DNA of 64,000 nucleotides from Girardinichthys multiradiatus. Taxonomy: Eukaryota > Chordata > Actinopteri > Cyprinodontiformes > Goodeidae. Position numbers and translations under genes: made by a program. The stretch spans positions 10,627,390-10,691,389 of the forward strand of contig NC_061816.1 of NCBI RefSeq assembly GCF_021462225.1, in the 5' to 3' direction. The notes beneath the pieces were generated by a model. That model was given only the letters and a program-made list of their open reading frames with translations, was not told where the DNA came from and did no database searches. Shown here piece by piece: positions 49,901-60,989 of the stretch (the stretch's first letter is position 1; each line of letters starts with the position of its first letter).

Positions 49901-51985
49901 AGACTATCCAAATTAAATTCGTAAACCTTTCAGTGGCTAAAACCACCCAGGAGGCCTCACACCATCGCCACGTGGAAACACCTACAGTAATGGACTTTTT
50001 AGAAACTATTTCAGTGTTTTAAACAGATGAAAGAAAGGGTCACATTTCAGTAAAACCAAGCATGTGCAAATTTCAAAGCTATTTGCTGCAGTCGTCTTGC
50101 ATTTAGAAATTAAAACCGGCCCTCAGGTGTACACGCCCACTGATTTAAAAAAATAAAAATTTGACCATAATAAACAATGTAAAAACTTTATCTGCATTTA
50201 ATGTGACACATCCTGTACAATCCAACTGAGAAAAATGTAAACAATAAAGCTACAATAACCTGGATGCATAAGTGCGCACATCCCTAGTTTTCTTTGACAC
50301 ATACCTAACATTATCTAGAGTGAATAGACTTGATGGGAAATAAAATTCAGCAGTCCCTAGTAAGGCTTTCATCACTTTTTCACATTTGCGTCTTTATGTA
50401 AAGCCCAAGTTTGCAGAGAGGTTACAAAGAATCAGAAGAATCTTGTTAAATGAAGGTATCAGTCAGGAGAAGGATTTTAAAAAATCCACGGCTTTCTAGA
50501 TGCAACGTGGCACCATAAAGGCAGTCATCAGTAAATTGGAAAAAAATATGAAGAGATGGGAATTTGTTCAGGAAGGCTGCAGTTTTCCTTGTATTCTTAG
50601 TATTATTCTTTGTCTGAACTCTCTCTCCAAAGCAAAAACCCAGGCCTGACTAACAACACACTAAAAGCTTGTAGGAAAATGTGTTGTAGTTTGGCACAAA
50701 AAAAGAGCAGCATTTCCACAGTGAAATGTGGCTGTAGTATTTAGATCTGGGATTGATGTTCTTACGCTAGGACTCAAATCTCCAGAAGGCAGTGGACAAG
50801 ATATGTTGTAACTTTAGTAGAGTATTACTAAAGAAGACTGGATGCTGTTCCTGAATTGAAGCAGTTTATGTTTTATATTTATTTACATAAATAAATTAAT
50901 ATTTTTTCTTTTAATTGTACAGGATAAACGTTACCTTAAAGATGAGAAAGGTGTCGTTTTCTTTTGCATTTGGTTTTAATGGGCATTTTAACAGGGGCGT
51001 GTGAACTTTTGAGAGCCCTGGTATACCCAGAATAAGTTGGACTGAAATGTTTTCAAAACAACCAAACCAGCTGGTTCAGCATATTTCACACTTATAAACT
51101 GAGCAAGTTTAAGTAAAACAGACTTTAATGAACCTCTTGCTTCTGCTAAAAATATTGGATTTCAGTTTAGGCTTTACATTTCTTCTACTCTGCAGATTAG
51201 TGCGTCTCGTAAAGGTCAACGCACAGCTGCCTAAGCCAAATGGCATGTTTCCCTGTCTTTCCTATTTTGAAAAGTGGCTGAGATTGTGCTGCTGCTACCA
51301 AAAGGCAGTATTAATTTCCACCATCGTTAGCAGGTGGACCAACAAATGTAAAAAGGTGCAGTTAACGAGCCTGCTTGCTCCTTTCTATAGATGTTTCTTG
51401 TTAATTACAATAAACGTTTTCAGAGTTTCAGTTTAAATGTACCATAATCATGAGTGATTGTCATTTAATTATTTCTTAGATGGATTATATTCACTAATTA
51501 GGTGACTTCCAAAGGCAGGTGGTTGCACAGGATTTTATTTAGGGGTATCATTATAAAAGGGGTATAATACAAATGCACACCACACCTTTCAGGTTTTAGT
51601 CTCAAACGACGTATCGTTTTCTTTCCACTTAACATTTATGCACGATTTTGTTGTGGTCCATCACAAAAATACTAAAGAAACATTCACAAAGGGAAAAAGT
51701 TCAAAGGATATTAGTATTTTTGCAAGACATTGTTTAAAAATGCTTTCTGGTGGGTAGAATATGTTCTAATGTAGTGAAGTAAATGTGAAGTAAAATTTCT
51801 TGTTGCAAATATTAAATGGTTTGAAAAACAACCTCTTCACCCTCTCTTAAACTTGTTGTGCTGTTTGTTTTTAGTTCTTTGTAGCATCAGACCCCAACGT
51901 GAAGACGGATCGTCTGTGGCATGACAAGTACTCCCTCAGGAAGTCAATGATCCCCTCGTTCATCACCATGGACCAGGCTCGCAAG
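40956..51985 (+). CDS. tubgcp3: tubgcp3 coding exons 1-12 (coordinates)
   Basis: Exons read from splice sites and frame continuity: 1, 40956-41031; 2, 43823-43930; 3, 44432-44499; 4, 44746-44823; 5, 44914-45122; 6, 46050-46228; 7, 46732-46844; 8, 48671-48796; 9, 48879-48947; 10, 49097-49229; 11, 49323-49489; 12, 51875-51985. Exons 5 and 6 encode the fast-evolving Ser/Thr/Pro-rich linker and are the least similar to human. Exon 8 has a second in-frame acceptor at 48628 (exon from 48629). Introns 4, 8, 9 and 10 are very short (about 80-150 bp), while introns 1 and 11 exceed 2 kb because of repeats. Confidence 0.92.
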
Positions 51986-54900
51986 GTAAACATGTTACAG
52001 ATGGCAGGATTCACCATCATTGACTGGCCTCCATGATAAAGACAAGACGCCACAGAAACAGCAGAGAAGCTCCACAACAACAGATCATGTCCATGTGTCC
52101 CTTTAGGTTCTGCTGATTGGCAAATCCATTAACTTCCTGCATCAAGTTTGTCATGACAGAACACCGCCAGGCAAAATCACACCGGCGTCCAAACCTGCCG
52201 ACACTCCGAAAGATGGTAAGGTTCTCTCTCTGTCTCTCGTTTGTCCAGTATTTGTTCTCCCCCCAGATTTTTTCTTCTGTTTTAGATTGTTGTCACATTT
52301 GATGCTTTAGATCAAACAAATCAAGAAGACCTTAGTAAATACATTATTTACTCATTCATTACGGGAACATCCAGGTCTGATTTCTGTAGGACCTGTAGAA
52401 TCAACAAATTACCTAAACCGAACCTTTCTGACAACATGAAGTAGGCCAAAAGATCCCCAAAAGCAACACAAAGTTTAGAGCAGATGAGACACTTGCGACA
52501 ATAAATCATGGAGCAGTGGCCAACATTCCCAGACGTGACCGACCCACCAAGATGGAATGCATACATCTGATGTAAACTAACTGTTTCAGAAAGAGAACAT
52601 CAAACCAACATTCAAACGTGATAACAGTGGTGTGATGGTCTTGATGCCCTGCTGTAACCATGCATCCTGCTCTCTGGTGGACAACGTCCAGCCACCATTT
52701 TATGACTTTAAGCTCACTAAAAAACAAAACGAAACACAAAACAAAAGGTTTTGGAGTAGCCTAGTCAAAGTCTAAACCTAAATTCGATTGAGATGCTGTG
52801 GGCGGTCTTCAACAGGCTGTTCACATTCTAGTTATTAGGTTTAGGGTGTGAGTCTCCACAGTGATGTAGAACACCTATTTCCAGTTATTGGTTGGTTTGG
52901 GTTGCTTTTTTCCTAGTTAAATAAAATCATCATTTAAAAACATCCTGTATTTACTCAAGGAGAAAAGGTTGAGTAAGGTAAGGGAGTAAATACATTTAGA
53001 GCTGTATATATAGAGCTCTTCAGTGTTATTGTTGAGTCAGGCATGCTAATGACATCAGTGTCCACTCTGTATTGATAGTTGTATTGACAAATGTTAGTGG
53101 ACTGGCAGGGATCGATGGTCTTACCGCTCCGCAGCCTCGTCCTTCTGGCTGTAGAGACCAAGACAAGTTATATTTAATTCATTGATCCAGACTGGGATTT
53201 AGCTCTGTAGCTTTTACTGTGTAAAATGAAGGACACACTGGTTTGCTGCACAAAATATTGATGCGTTTGACTGGAAATCCTGTCAAAATTGTTACCTTCT
53301 GGTTTGGTCCAGAGGCATGATATCAGTTCAATACTGACATCATCTAAAAAGTCTTGGAAATTTAGAGATCCAGGTTTTTTCCACCATAAACCATCTTCTC
53401 CCACCGCAGACGTCCTCACTCACAGGAATTATGGAAGAGTGTGGCAATAGTTTTATGGATTTGCTCTGTCCTCCCAGGTGCCCTCACAACACCCTTTCAA
53501 CTTCCCCACAGTTTGTATAGTCCCCGGTGGGACTTTATATTCAGGTGGCCACCAGCAATCTGTGTCCTCAACCAGCTTTCTTACAGCTCTGGTGAAAGCA
53601 AACATCCCCACCATATGCTCACTAATCAGGGTAATAAAAAAGTCACTTCGGCCTGGCCATGCTCCACCTGCTTTAAAAACTGCTATGATCATACTGATTG
53701 ATAAAAATAAAAAAAACTGAGGTCCCTGCAAACTACAGGCCTATATACAACATCCCATTCCTCTCCTGGCTTTGTGAAAAGGTATTGCTTTGTGGCTTAA
53801 GGATGAATACATACAACAGTTGCTAATTCAGCCTCACATTACAACACATTATTGGATTCAATAAGACTTAACCTGGTTCAAGTCCCACTATTCTGAATGA
53901 ACAGAATATACCACTATGGATCCATTTTATTCACGCTGTACCAAGTCATACGTTCACTTTCAAACCTCATTCCACTGCTAATGAAAAACAACATGAAAAT
54001 AAACAGCAGTTGTAGTTGACACCAAATCTGAGCTTCTACCACAATCAGCACTGGTTTCACAGGCCAGAAAATTCCTTTCTGATCGGGAAAAAAATTAATC
54101 AGAGCATGGAAAACCCATATTTCCAGACTTCAATCTCAATTCCAATGTCTATGTGGTATGTTCTTCCTTCTACCTTCCTACCTTATATCACTAATTTTTT
54201 CACTCACGTCTTCTGTTTCTTGTGTTGTTTTTACTTTGTCCTTTTTCTCCATCTTTCCTTTCCTTCCTCTATCCTCCTTCCCTTCCTTCCTCCTTTCCTT
54301 CCTGTGTGTCTGTGTGGTTTTCCAGTCTCCCATTTTACTTTACGTGGAAAATGTATAGATCTCTGACCACCCCCATCCTTGCTGATACCGAGAAGCTCAT
54401 CCATGCATACTGTATTGCACTTCTCATCAGGGATCCCCAGTAAAAGCATCAATAGCTGCTCCTCTGCTTCACACATGTAGAAAGGCCTGAGGGATCCAGA
54501 CTTTGGACATTTTAAAAAGTGAATTTAAACTTGTTGAAAACATTTAAATAGATCCACAATGTTTTTGTGCGTTTGGTCTGGTGACCTTACCAGTTTTTAC
54601 GTCTGCAAATTGTCAACTAATACTTTATATTATGGGATGATTTCAAAGTGCTGAAGTGCTTTTGTAAGTAAATTATATTTTTGTTGAGTTAAAAGTAAGA
54701 ATCTAGTGTAGAACATCTTTAATTGGTGGAGCTGACTCCTTCTCTCTGTTCTCCTGTAGCTGCAGAGCTGCTGTCTGACCTGGAAGGAGCTTTCCAGGAG
54801 AAAATTGATGCAGCCTACTTCGACACCAGCAAATACCTGCTGGATGTTCTCAACCGTAACTACCTGCTGCTGGAGCACCTGCAGGCCATGAGGAGATACC

Positions 54901-57900
54901 TGCTGCTGGGCCAGGGAGACTTCATCAGGCATCTAATGGACCTGCTAAAGTCTGACATCTTTTATGTTCTGTAATGGTTGAATTTTCTTAATGTCAAACC
55001 TAGATGCTCAGTATGATCTTTGTATTGTTTCTTCCCAGACCTGAGCTTGCCCGTCCTGCCACTACATTATACCAACATAACCTGACTGGTATCTTGGAGA
55101 CGGCAGTCAGGGCCACCAACGCTCAGTTTGACAATGCAGAGATCCTAAAGAGGCTGGATGTACGCCTGCTGGAGGTATTGCTAACAAGTACATCTAGGTT
55201 TCCCATCAGAAGTCAGCACAGTCTTCAAATTCTTGCTGCAGCGCTGTTATTCTTTTGCCTTCAGGTGTCCCCTGGTGACACAGGCTGGGATGTCTTCAGT
55301 CTTGATTATCACGTTGATGGACCCATTGCAACAGTAAAACCCCTTAGATGTTCTAAAATGACTGGTTGATATACTGTATATTAACATGCTTGTAACAACA
55401 CATTTCTTTATGTGCATCAGGTTTTTACCAGAGAGTGTATGGGCCACTACCTCCGTGTGTTTAATTTCCTGTGGAGGGCCAAGAGAATGGAGTACACACT
55501 GACAGACATCTGGAAGGGACATATGTGTAACGCCAAGCTGCTCAAAACCATGCCTGGTATGTTGAGTGTGAATACAACTAGGACTCTGGGGGAGCTGTAG
55601 AGATCTATAGCTCAGGTTAGAGAATCTGTTTACAGGACAGCTATTGTTTGTGAAGTCCACACATCTGGACGTTATAGAGTAGCAAGAAAAAAGCTATTGT
55701 TAAAAGAAAACCATAAAATGTTCCATTTGCTGTTTGCCAGAAGCCACGCAGATACAGCAAACACATGGGAAAGGAGCTCTGGTCAAAAGAGACCAAAAAC
55801 ACCCTTGACCCTGAACACACCGTCCTTACTGTGAACCATGTTGGTGGCAGCATCATGCTGTGGGGATAGAGAAGGCGTCAGTTTTAGAATGGCCCAGTCA
55901 AAGTCCAGACCTAAATCCAAATGAGAATCTGCTGGAAGCTTTTTTTTTTAACAATGAAGGGGGCAGGGGGATATACAGGGGTTGTACAAGGAAACTGAAA
56001 CACCAGTCATTTTAGAGTGGGAGGTTTCATGGCTAAATTGGACCAGCCTGGTAGCCAGTCTTCATTGATTGCACATTGCACCAGTAAGAGCAGAGTGTGA
56101 AGGTTCAATTAGCAGGGTAAGAGCACAGTTTTGCTCAAAATATTGAAATGCACACAACATTATGGGTGACATACCAGAGTTCAAAAGAGGACAAATTGTT
56201 GGTGCACGTCTTGCTGGCGCATCTGTGACCAAGACAGCAAGTCTTTGTGATGTATCAAGAGCCACGGTATCCAGGGTAATGTCAGCATACCACCAAGAAG
56301 GACGAACCACATCCAACAGGATTAACTGTGGACGCAAGAGGAAGCTGTCTGAAAGGGATGTTCGGGTTCTAACCCGGATTGTATCCAAAAAACATAAAAC
56401 CACGGCTGCCCAAATCACGGCAGAATTAAATGTGCACCTCAACTCTCCTGTTTCCACCAGAACTGTCCGTCAGGAGCTCCACAGGGTCAATATACACGGC
56501 CGGGCTGCTATAGTCAAACCTTTGGTCACTCATGCCAATGCCAAACGTCGGTTTCAATGGTGCAAGGAGCGCAAATCTTGGGCTGTGGACAATGTGAAAC
56601 ATGTATTGTTCTCTGATGAGTCCACCTTTAATGTTTTCCCCACATCTGGGAGAATTACGGTGTGGAGAAGCCCCAAAGAAGCGTATCAGTGATGGTTTGG
56701 GCTGCCATATCATGGCATTCCCTTGGCCCAATACTTGTGCTAGATGGGCGCGTCACTGCCAAGGTCTACTGAACCATTCTTGAGGACCATGTGCATCCAA
56801 TGGTTCAAACATTGTATTCTGAAGGCGGTGCCGTGTATCAGGATGACAATGCACCAATACACACAGCAAGACTGGTGAAAGATTGGTTTGATGAACATGA
56901 AAGTGAAGTTGAACATCTCCCATGGCCTGCACAGTCACCAGATCTAAATATTATTGAGCCACTTTGTGGTGTTTTGGAGGAGCGAGTCAGGAAACGTTTT
57001 CCTCCACCAGTATCACGTAGTGACCTGGCCACTATCCTGCAAGAAGAATGGCTTAAAATCCCTCTGACCACTGTGCTGGACTTGTATATGTCATTCCCAA
57101 GACGAATTGACGCTGTATTGGCCGCAAAAGGAGGCCCTACACCATACTAATAAATTATTGTGGTCTAAAACCAGGTGTTTCAGTTTCATTGTCCAACCCC
57201 TGTAGGTCTCTAGATGCTTTAAGAGATACCAGAAGAATTGCTGCTATACCTGCAACTGCATGTGATTATGGTTCAGAGGGGGTTAATACTAATGAACGCC
57301 ACAGACTTTAAGATTTATATTTGTAAAATAATGTAACGTGACACATTGTGTGAGTTTGAAGACTTGTGCTGCAAGTGGCTTCTGTTGTTATGTTGAACTA
57401 TGCACCAAAGTGTAACACTTATTAAGAATTAAATTGACACTACAGATACACATAAAAATGTGTTAGATTACCCATGAGGCATTGCCCTGAATTTTATTCA
57501 TTTCTGATGAACTCTGACGACTTCCAGGATGTCATATAACTGTTGACATATAAAAAAAAAAATGAAAAAACAAAAACAGTTTTTAAAACAAGCTTTGGAA
57601 AGTGTGAAGTAGATTCTGAAGCTTTTCCAAATGCCTAAACCTTCACAATAGATACTATATACACTATCTGGTCACTTTATTAGGTACAAGTACTGGGTTG
57701 GACCCCTTTTAGAGTAGCTTTAATTTTGTGTGGCATAGATTCGATAAGGTGTCCATATTGACATCATAGCATCACTAAGTTGTGGCAGATTTGTCGGCTG
57801 GATGCCCATGTTGGGAATATCCCTGATGGATGGAGATCTACTGACCATTAAGACCTCTGAAGTCCAGTGAGCTCATTGCTATGTTCAAGAAACCAGTCTG

Positions 57901-60055
57901 AGATGATCTGAGCTTTGTGACATGGTGCATTATCCTGTTGAAAGTGGCCATCAGTAGGTGTGTGCACTGGGTTTTTAATGGGATAGACATGGTCAGCAAC
58001 AATGGCACTAAAGGGCACAAAGTGTTTGTAATATTACTGTACCTGTCCTTTTTGGCTTGCAGAGCTGTCTGGTGTGCTGCACCAATGTCACATCCTGGCC
58101 TCTGAAATGGTTCACTTCATCCACCAAATGCAGTACTACATCACCTTCGAGGTTAGAACATTACCGCTGCTGCCACTGTAACGTACCGTAGGACATAAAA
58201 ATACCAATCACAGACCAATATGTCGCCTAGTTTAGTAATAATAGAACAATGACATTGTTTAGTGTATCTTAGCAAGTCTCCATGTAGAAGGACACATAGA
58301 AGCATCAATTGTTCATCATAAAAGCACTGCTATCATGTTTGATTGTCCAGTATTACCATTCCTGAACTTTGCATGTGTGTGTAGGTGCTGGAGTGCTCAT
58401 GGGACGAGCTGTGGAACAAAGTGCAGCAGGCCCAGGACCTCAACCACATCATCGCTGCCCATGACGTCTTCCTGGACACCATCATCTCCAGATGTCTGCT
58501 GGACAATAACAGCAGGGTGACACAGCATTTTCTATTCTGTTGGATACTCTCCAATCTCCCCTCTGACTCCATTCTGACATTATCTGTCTTTCTAGTCTCT
58601 TTTGAACCAGCTAAGGACCATATTTGACCAAATTATCGAGTTTCAAAATGCCCAGGACTGCCTCTACCGTTCGGCGCTGGAGGAGCTTACCCTCCGGCTC
58701 CTGTTTGAGGAGAAGAAGCAGCAGAGGGAAGAGGAGGTAAGATGTGGAGATAGTTTTAGGGTTCCAGATAACCCTAAACCAACAAAGAGGTACATTGCCT
58801 TGTGAAAGTATTCCTACCCCTTTAAACCTTTTAAGAAATCCTTTTTGAGGATGCAACAGCCTCGTTACTGAGGTGTGTTTAACCTTTCAGCAAGACAATG
58901 ACCATCAACATGGAGCCGGGGCTATAATGGAATGGCCCAATCAAAGTCCAGATCGGTTGCCAAAAACTTGAAAGCAACAATTATGTTTACAAATTCCCTC
59001 TATCCAGTTTGCCTGTGTTTGAGCTGTGTTGCAATGAAGAATGGGCAAAAATGAGGATGATTGAGATTTGTAGCTGTAATTTCAGCAAAAAGTGGTTTGA
59101 CAAAAGTACTGACTAAGGGGGACTGAATTGCAAATGCATCTGGAAGTTTTGTTAATGTCAAAAAATGCAAAAAAGAAAGTTGAAAGGGTATGAAGACACT
59201 GCTTGGCTTTGTGTCAGTATCCTGTCTGTCTGCTGATTCAGGGTCAGTGGGGAGTGACAGCAGAACAGGAAGCAGAAGAGAAGAGGAGGATTCAGGAGTT
59301 TCAGGACGCCATACCAAAGATGCAATCCCAGCTTCGAATCCTCACCCACTTCTACCAGGTACCCGCCTGACTCCCCTTCATAGATTTGGTTGCATATTTG
59401 GTAAAACCATCCGATAATCTGTTTTTCCCTGCTTCCATCTCTCCTGCTCCTTCTCTCAGAGCATCGTCCAGCAGTTCCTCGTGCTGCTGATGACCAGTTC
59501 GGATGAGAGTCTGCGCTTCCTCAGTTTCAGACTGGACTTCAATGAGCACTACAGGTTCGTCTGCTAAAACTCAGTAAAAACTAATCTTGATTTATGTTTA
59601 CAGCTAAAAAAAAAAATAAAAAATCTTTCTAGTTGGCAGAGTTTGACTTTTTTTTTTATTAAAACCAAGTCACACAACACCATAGGGTCCAGGGAGTACG
59701 GTAAAATCTATGTTTAACACCATAGTTTTTTAATTTCAACTGTGTTTTCTTTTTTTAACTGACCGACAGAGGAGCCAGGAATCAGGTGAGGCTGAAGGAC
59801 TCATAAAGCAAAAGCAGGACACTAGGTAGATTTTCTTTCTTTGGAATAAAATAAGCCACTCAGCAGACAAAGTCTAAATAATAAGCTGGTTGATTAGTTG
59901 AAAAATGTTGAAGAATTGTGGGTTTTTATTTCACTGTTTTAAGCAACTTGAACCGCTTTTCTTAATGTTTTGATTGAATTTCTATCAGGGCCAGAGAGCC
60001 GAGGCTGCGAGCTTCGCTGGGCACCACCAGAGGGCGACGTCCGTCAAACATCTGA
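40956..60055 (+). CDS. tubgcp3: tubgcp3: gamma-tubulin complex component 3, complete gene, 23 coding exons
   Basis: The spliced reading frame is 2718 nt including stop, giving 905 residues; human TUBGCP3 has 907. GCP3 pairs with GCP2 and gamma-tubulin in the small complex, which assembles into the gamma-tubulin ring complex that nucleates microtubules at centrosomes and spindle poles. By homology, residues about 1-110 form the N-terminal helical region that binds MZT1. A Pro/Ser/Gly-rich linker (about 111-240) follows. The GRIP1 region is about 240-560 and GRIP2, which contacts gamma-tubulin, is about 565-885. Visible landmarks are [108 protein letters not shown] and [14 protein letters not shown]. 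The start ATG gives [14 protein letters not shown], matching human [14 protein letters not shown]. All introns can be read as GT-AG. Confidence 0.96.
41540..41770 (-). mobile_element. Tc1 remnant (antisense), tubgcp3 intron 1
   Basis: A TGTATGTTTAGGGTCATTGTCACCTGGAAGG segment is the complement of a common Tc1 transposase stretch around the second catalytic Asp region. No frame survives. Confidence 0.45.
41965..42495. mobile_element. hAT-like non-autonomous repeat, tubgcp3 intron 1
   Basis: It starts CCAGGGATGTCCAAAGTGTG followed by GCCCGGGGGCCATTTGCGGCCC, a form typical of hAT MITE ends. A possible weak inverted partner (GGCCCACGATGCACCAC) lies near 42480. Ends and target duplication were not established. 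Confidence 0.45.
42735..43730 (+). mobile_element. degraded Tc1-like sequence(s), tubgcp3 intron 1
   Basis: The left part (42900-43050) resembles the DNA-binding region (a frame with [20 protein letters not shown]). The right part (43480-43720) gives [28 protein letters not shown] and a worn second-Asp region, with stops between. The order and orientation are consistent with one eroded element, possibly with other repeats inserted. Confidence 0.65.
48331..48371. repeat. perfect 17-bp inverted repeat with 7-nt loop, tubgcp3 intron 7
   Basis: AAAAGTGGATGAGGTTA (48331-48347) and TAACCTCATCCACTTTT (48355-48371) pair exactly around TTTTCAT. It lies 300 bp before exon 8 and would form a stable stem in the pre-mRNA. 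Confidence 0.9.
50117..51030. mobile_element. degraded Tc1/mariner-type element, tubgcp3 intron 11
   Basis: Diverged inverted ends: GGCCCTCAGGTGTACACGCC on the left and GGGGCGTGTGAACTTTTGAG then AGCCCTG on the right. The interior has short pieces reminiscent of transposase coding (around 50400-50800) but many stops. Confidence 0.55.
51534..51745. mobile_element. Tc1-like terminal fragment, tubgcp3 intron 11
   Basis: TTTATTTAGGGGTATCATTA, TACAAATGCACACCACAC and TTAGTATTTTTGCAAGACATTG follow the order of a fish Tc1-like 3' terminal region that ends in an AGTATTTTTGCAAG-type sequence. Confidence 0.6.
52107..60055 (+). CDS. tubgcp3: tubgcp3 coding exons 13-23 (coordinates)
   Basis: Exons: 13, 52107-52215; 14, 54760-54949 (alternative end 54970); 15, 55039-55174; 16, 55265-55333; 17, 55421-55556; 18, 58063-58151; 19, 58385-58516; 20, 58596-58736; 21, 59242-59358; 22, 59460-59554; 23, 59989-60055 with stop TGA at 60053-60055. 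The last exon reads [21 protein letters not shown], close to the human tail AREPRLRVSLGTRGRRSSHT. Exon 20 to 21 is a charged, helix-prone Glu/Lys/Gln stretch. Introns 13 and 17 are each about 2.5 kb and filled with transposon debris. Confidence 0.92.
52300..52990 (+). mobile_element. degraded Tc1-like element, tubgcp3 intron 13
   Basis: Sense-strand pieces resemble transposase coding: a GTGGTGTGATGGTCTTGATG stretch (GGGV-MVW region) and GGAGTAGCCTAGTCAAAGTC, TAAACCTAAATTCGATTGAG (the [10 protein letters not shown] region), all with stops. Confidence 0.65.
53430..53790 (+). mobile_element. L2-like non-LTR retrotransposon (LINE) fragment, tubgcp3 intron 13
   Basis: One frame (53478-53720) reads [20 protein letters not shown], then [20 protein letters not shown]. 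After a stop and frameshift it continues [18 protein letters not shown]. This order matches the start of an L2/CR1-type reverse transcriptase (a P..LK.A...PL.KK segment before NYRPISNLPFLSK). The catalytic FADD region is absent. It is a truncated, broken copy. Confidence 0.7.
54222..54312. repeat. pyrimidine-rich (TTCC)n-like tract in tubgcp3 intron 13
   Basis: An imperfect CTTCC/TTTCC run of about 90 bases with almost no purines. It could extend a polypyrimidine signal, but the real acceptor lies 450 bp further on. Confidence 0.8.
55590..55945 (+). mobile_element. Tc1 remnant just upstream of element E, tubgcp3 intron 17
   Basis: GGTGGCAGCATCATGCTGTG (GGS-MLW region) and AGAATGGCCCAGTCAAAGTC, CAGACCTAAATCC (W-QSPDLNP region) are present with stops and an internal deletion. 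Confidence 0.65.
55976..57202 (+). mobile_element. Tc1-like transposon E (DD36E spacing) in tubgcp3 intron 17
   Basis: The short inverted repeats are about 29 bp: CAGGGGTTGTACAAGGAAAC at the left, and GTTTCATTGTCCAACCCCTG (positions within 57180-57202) at the right. TA duplications lie at 55974-55975 and 57203-57204. The total of about 1.23 kb is compact because the repeats are short. It is inserted in the same orientation as tubgcp3. Confidence 0.9.
56162..57150 (+). pseudogene. Tc1-like transposase, broken (element E)
   Basis: Frame 1 (56162-56692) gives [19 protein letters not shown] and a DNA-binding domain, then the first catalytic Asp in LFSDESTF. Near 56685 a deletion with frameshift removes the usual segment between PKEAY and SVMVW. 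The continuation in another frame has an internal TGA at about 56768 (VY*TILEDH). It then runs open from 56791 with [13 protein letters not shown] and [10 protein letters not shown] to the end KGGPTPY. Spacing between the second and third acids is 36. Pro is replaced by Ile in the DLNPIE motif. It cannot make active enzyme. Confidence 0.88.
57655..58015 (-). mobile_element. Tc1-like remnant (antisense), tubgcp3 intron 17
   Basis: It begins with CACTATCTGGTCACTTTATT, a terminal motif common in fish. The complement of 57870-57960 encodes [20 protein letters not shown], the second catalytic Asp region of a Tc1-like transposase, and the upstream part is eroded. Confidence 0.7.
58787..59190 (+). 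mobile_element. Tc1-like remnant, tubgcp3 intron 20
   Basis: GTACATTGCCTTGTGAAAGT marks a terminus like that of the fragment at 51534-51745. CAGCAAGACAATGACCATCA (QQDND) and AATGGCCCAATCAAAGTCCA (W-QSP) show a worn transposase core. The remnant occupies most of the 505-bp intron. Confidence 0.7.
59770..59785 (+). other. tubgcp3: candidate 16-nt microexon or alternative terminal exon in tubgcp3 intron 22
   Basis: The block follows a pyrimidine tract and CAG, and ends at GTGAGG. Inserting it between exons 22 and 23 moves exon 23 into another open frame that ends at TGA 60058-60060. The tail would then begin RGARNQGQRAE instead of RAREPRLR. Reading straight on instead of splicing gives [12 protein letters not shown] and a stop at TAA (59804-59806). 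The human-like tail is the one without this block, so it is only a candidate. Confidence 0.3.
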
Positions 60056-60985
60056 CGTGACGAAAGCAGCACAGACAGACGACGCTTCGCCTCGCAGCAA
60101 GGGGTGTGACCTCACGCCGACGACACGCGCGCACACACGTCACCACCGTCCAGATGATGCCATTCTCCTTGGAGAGGCCTGCTCTGGAGACATCATGAAA
60201 GGAATAATGTCCAGAGCTGGCTAACCCTGAAAAGGATCTTGGCATGGGAATTTAGCAAAAAACAACTTGAGTTTGTGGAACATGTCCAGATGAGGAGATG
60301 AAAGGTGCAGCCATCAGACTGAGCTCTCCAGGTCATCTTACATGGCATGCCTTATTACGGAGGGAAAGCAGAACTTTATTCCTCAGCTGGGATGCTATGT
60401 CCAGTCCCAACACACGTTTGTACATAGAGTGTATGCAAAAGTGTATGTATGTGTTGAAGCTTCTCTACGCATCAACATGTGGCTTTCCGTCTTCCCATTA
60501 GAGGGTAACCAATATGAATCTGAGGTCCATTTCTTTTCCATTTTGTTTTTATAGAGGTTATTAAAATAATACATTCTATATACTGTTAGTACTATTGTTC
60601 AGTAAATGCGTTCTTTTTTTAAAGTTTTGTGGTTTTTTTTTTGCAGAACAGACAATTAGGTCAGAAGCTAAAGGAACATCAGAATAAGTAAACTGTACGT
60701 CAGCCTAAGCTTTGTTTTCCTCTCCTTTCTCTTAAAAGGGCATATATCATATTTTAAAACATCTTTAAAGTATGAAACATAAATCACAATCAACCTTTCA
60801 GTTGATTTGTGTTTTCCCTCAAGGTGGATAGGTCCTTTAAAACCTCACTTTTCTTACACGAAAAGAGCCTTTTGAGTTATACGCTTAAAAACAGGAGCCA
60901 TTTCTATGTGTAGATGATAAAGTGGCATCTGCAACACCACCAAATAAAGAGTTTTCTTTACAATAAAGGATATATCTGATCATCT
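60056..60985 (+). other. tubgcp3: tubgcp3 3' UTR with candidate polyadenylation signals
   Basis: No long reading frame continues after the stop. AATAAA occurs at 60943-60948 and again at 60962-60967, which would give a 3' UTR of roughly 0.9 kb. The first 130 bases are CpG-rich (an ACGACACGCGCGCACACACG stretch near 60120), unlike the AT-rich remainder. Confidence 0.5.
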
Positions 60986-60989
60986 AAGC

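Noticed and set aside
53430..53790. Possible extra tubgcp3 exon in intron 13
   Set aside because: The frame matches an L2-like reverse transcriptase instead, and exons 13 and 14 already join in the same phase as in human.
55247..55660. 137-codon minus-strand open frame
   Set aside because: It is the antisense shadow of tubgcp3 exons 16 and 17.
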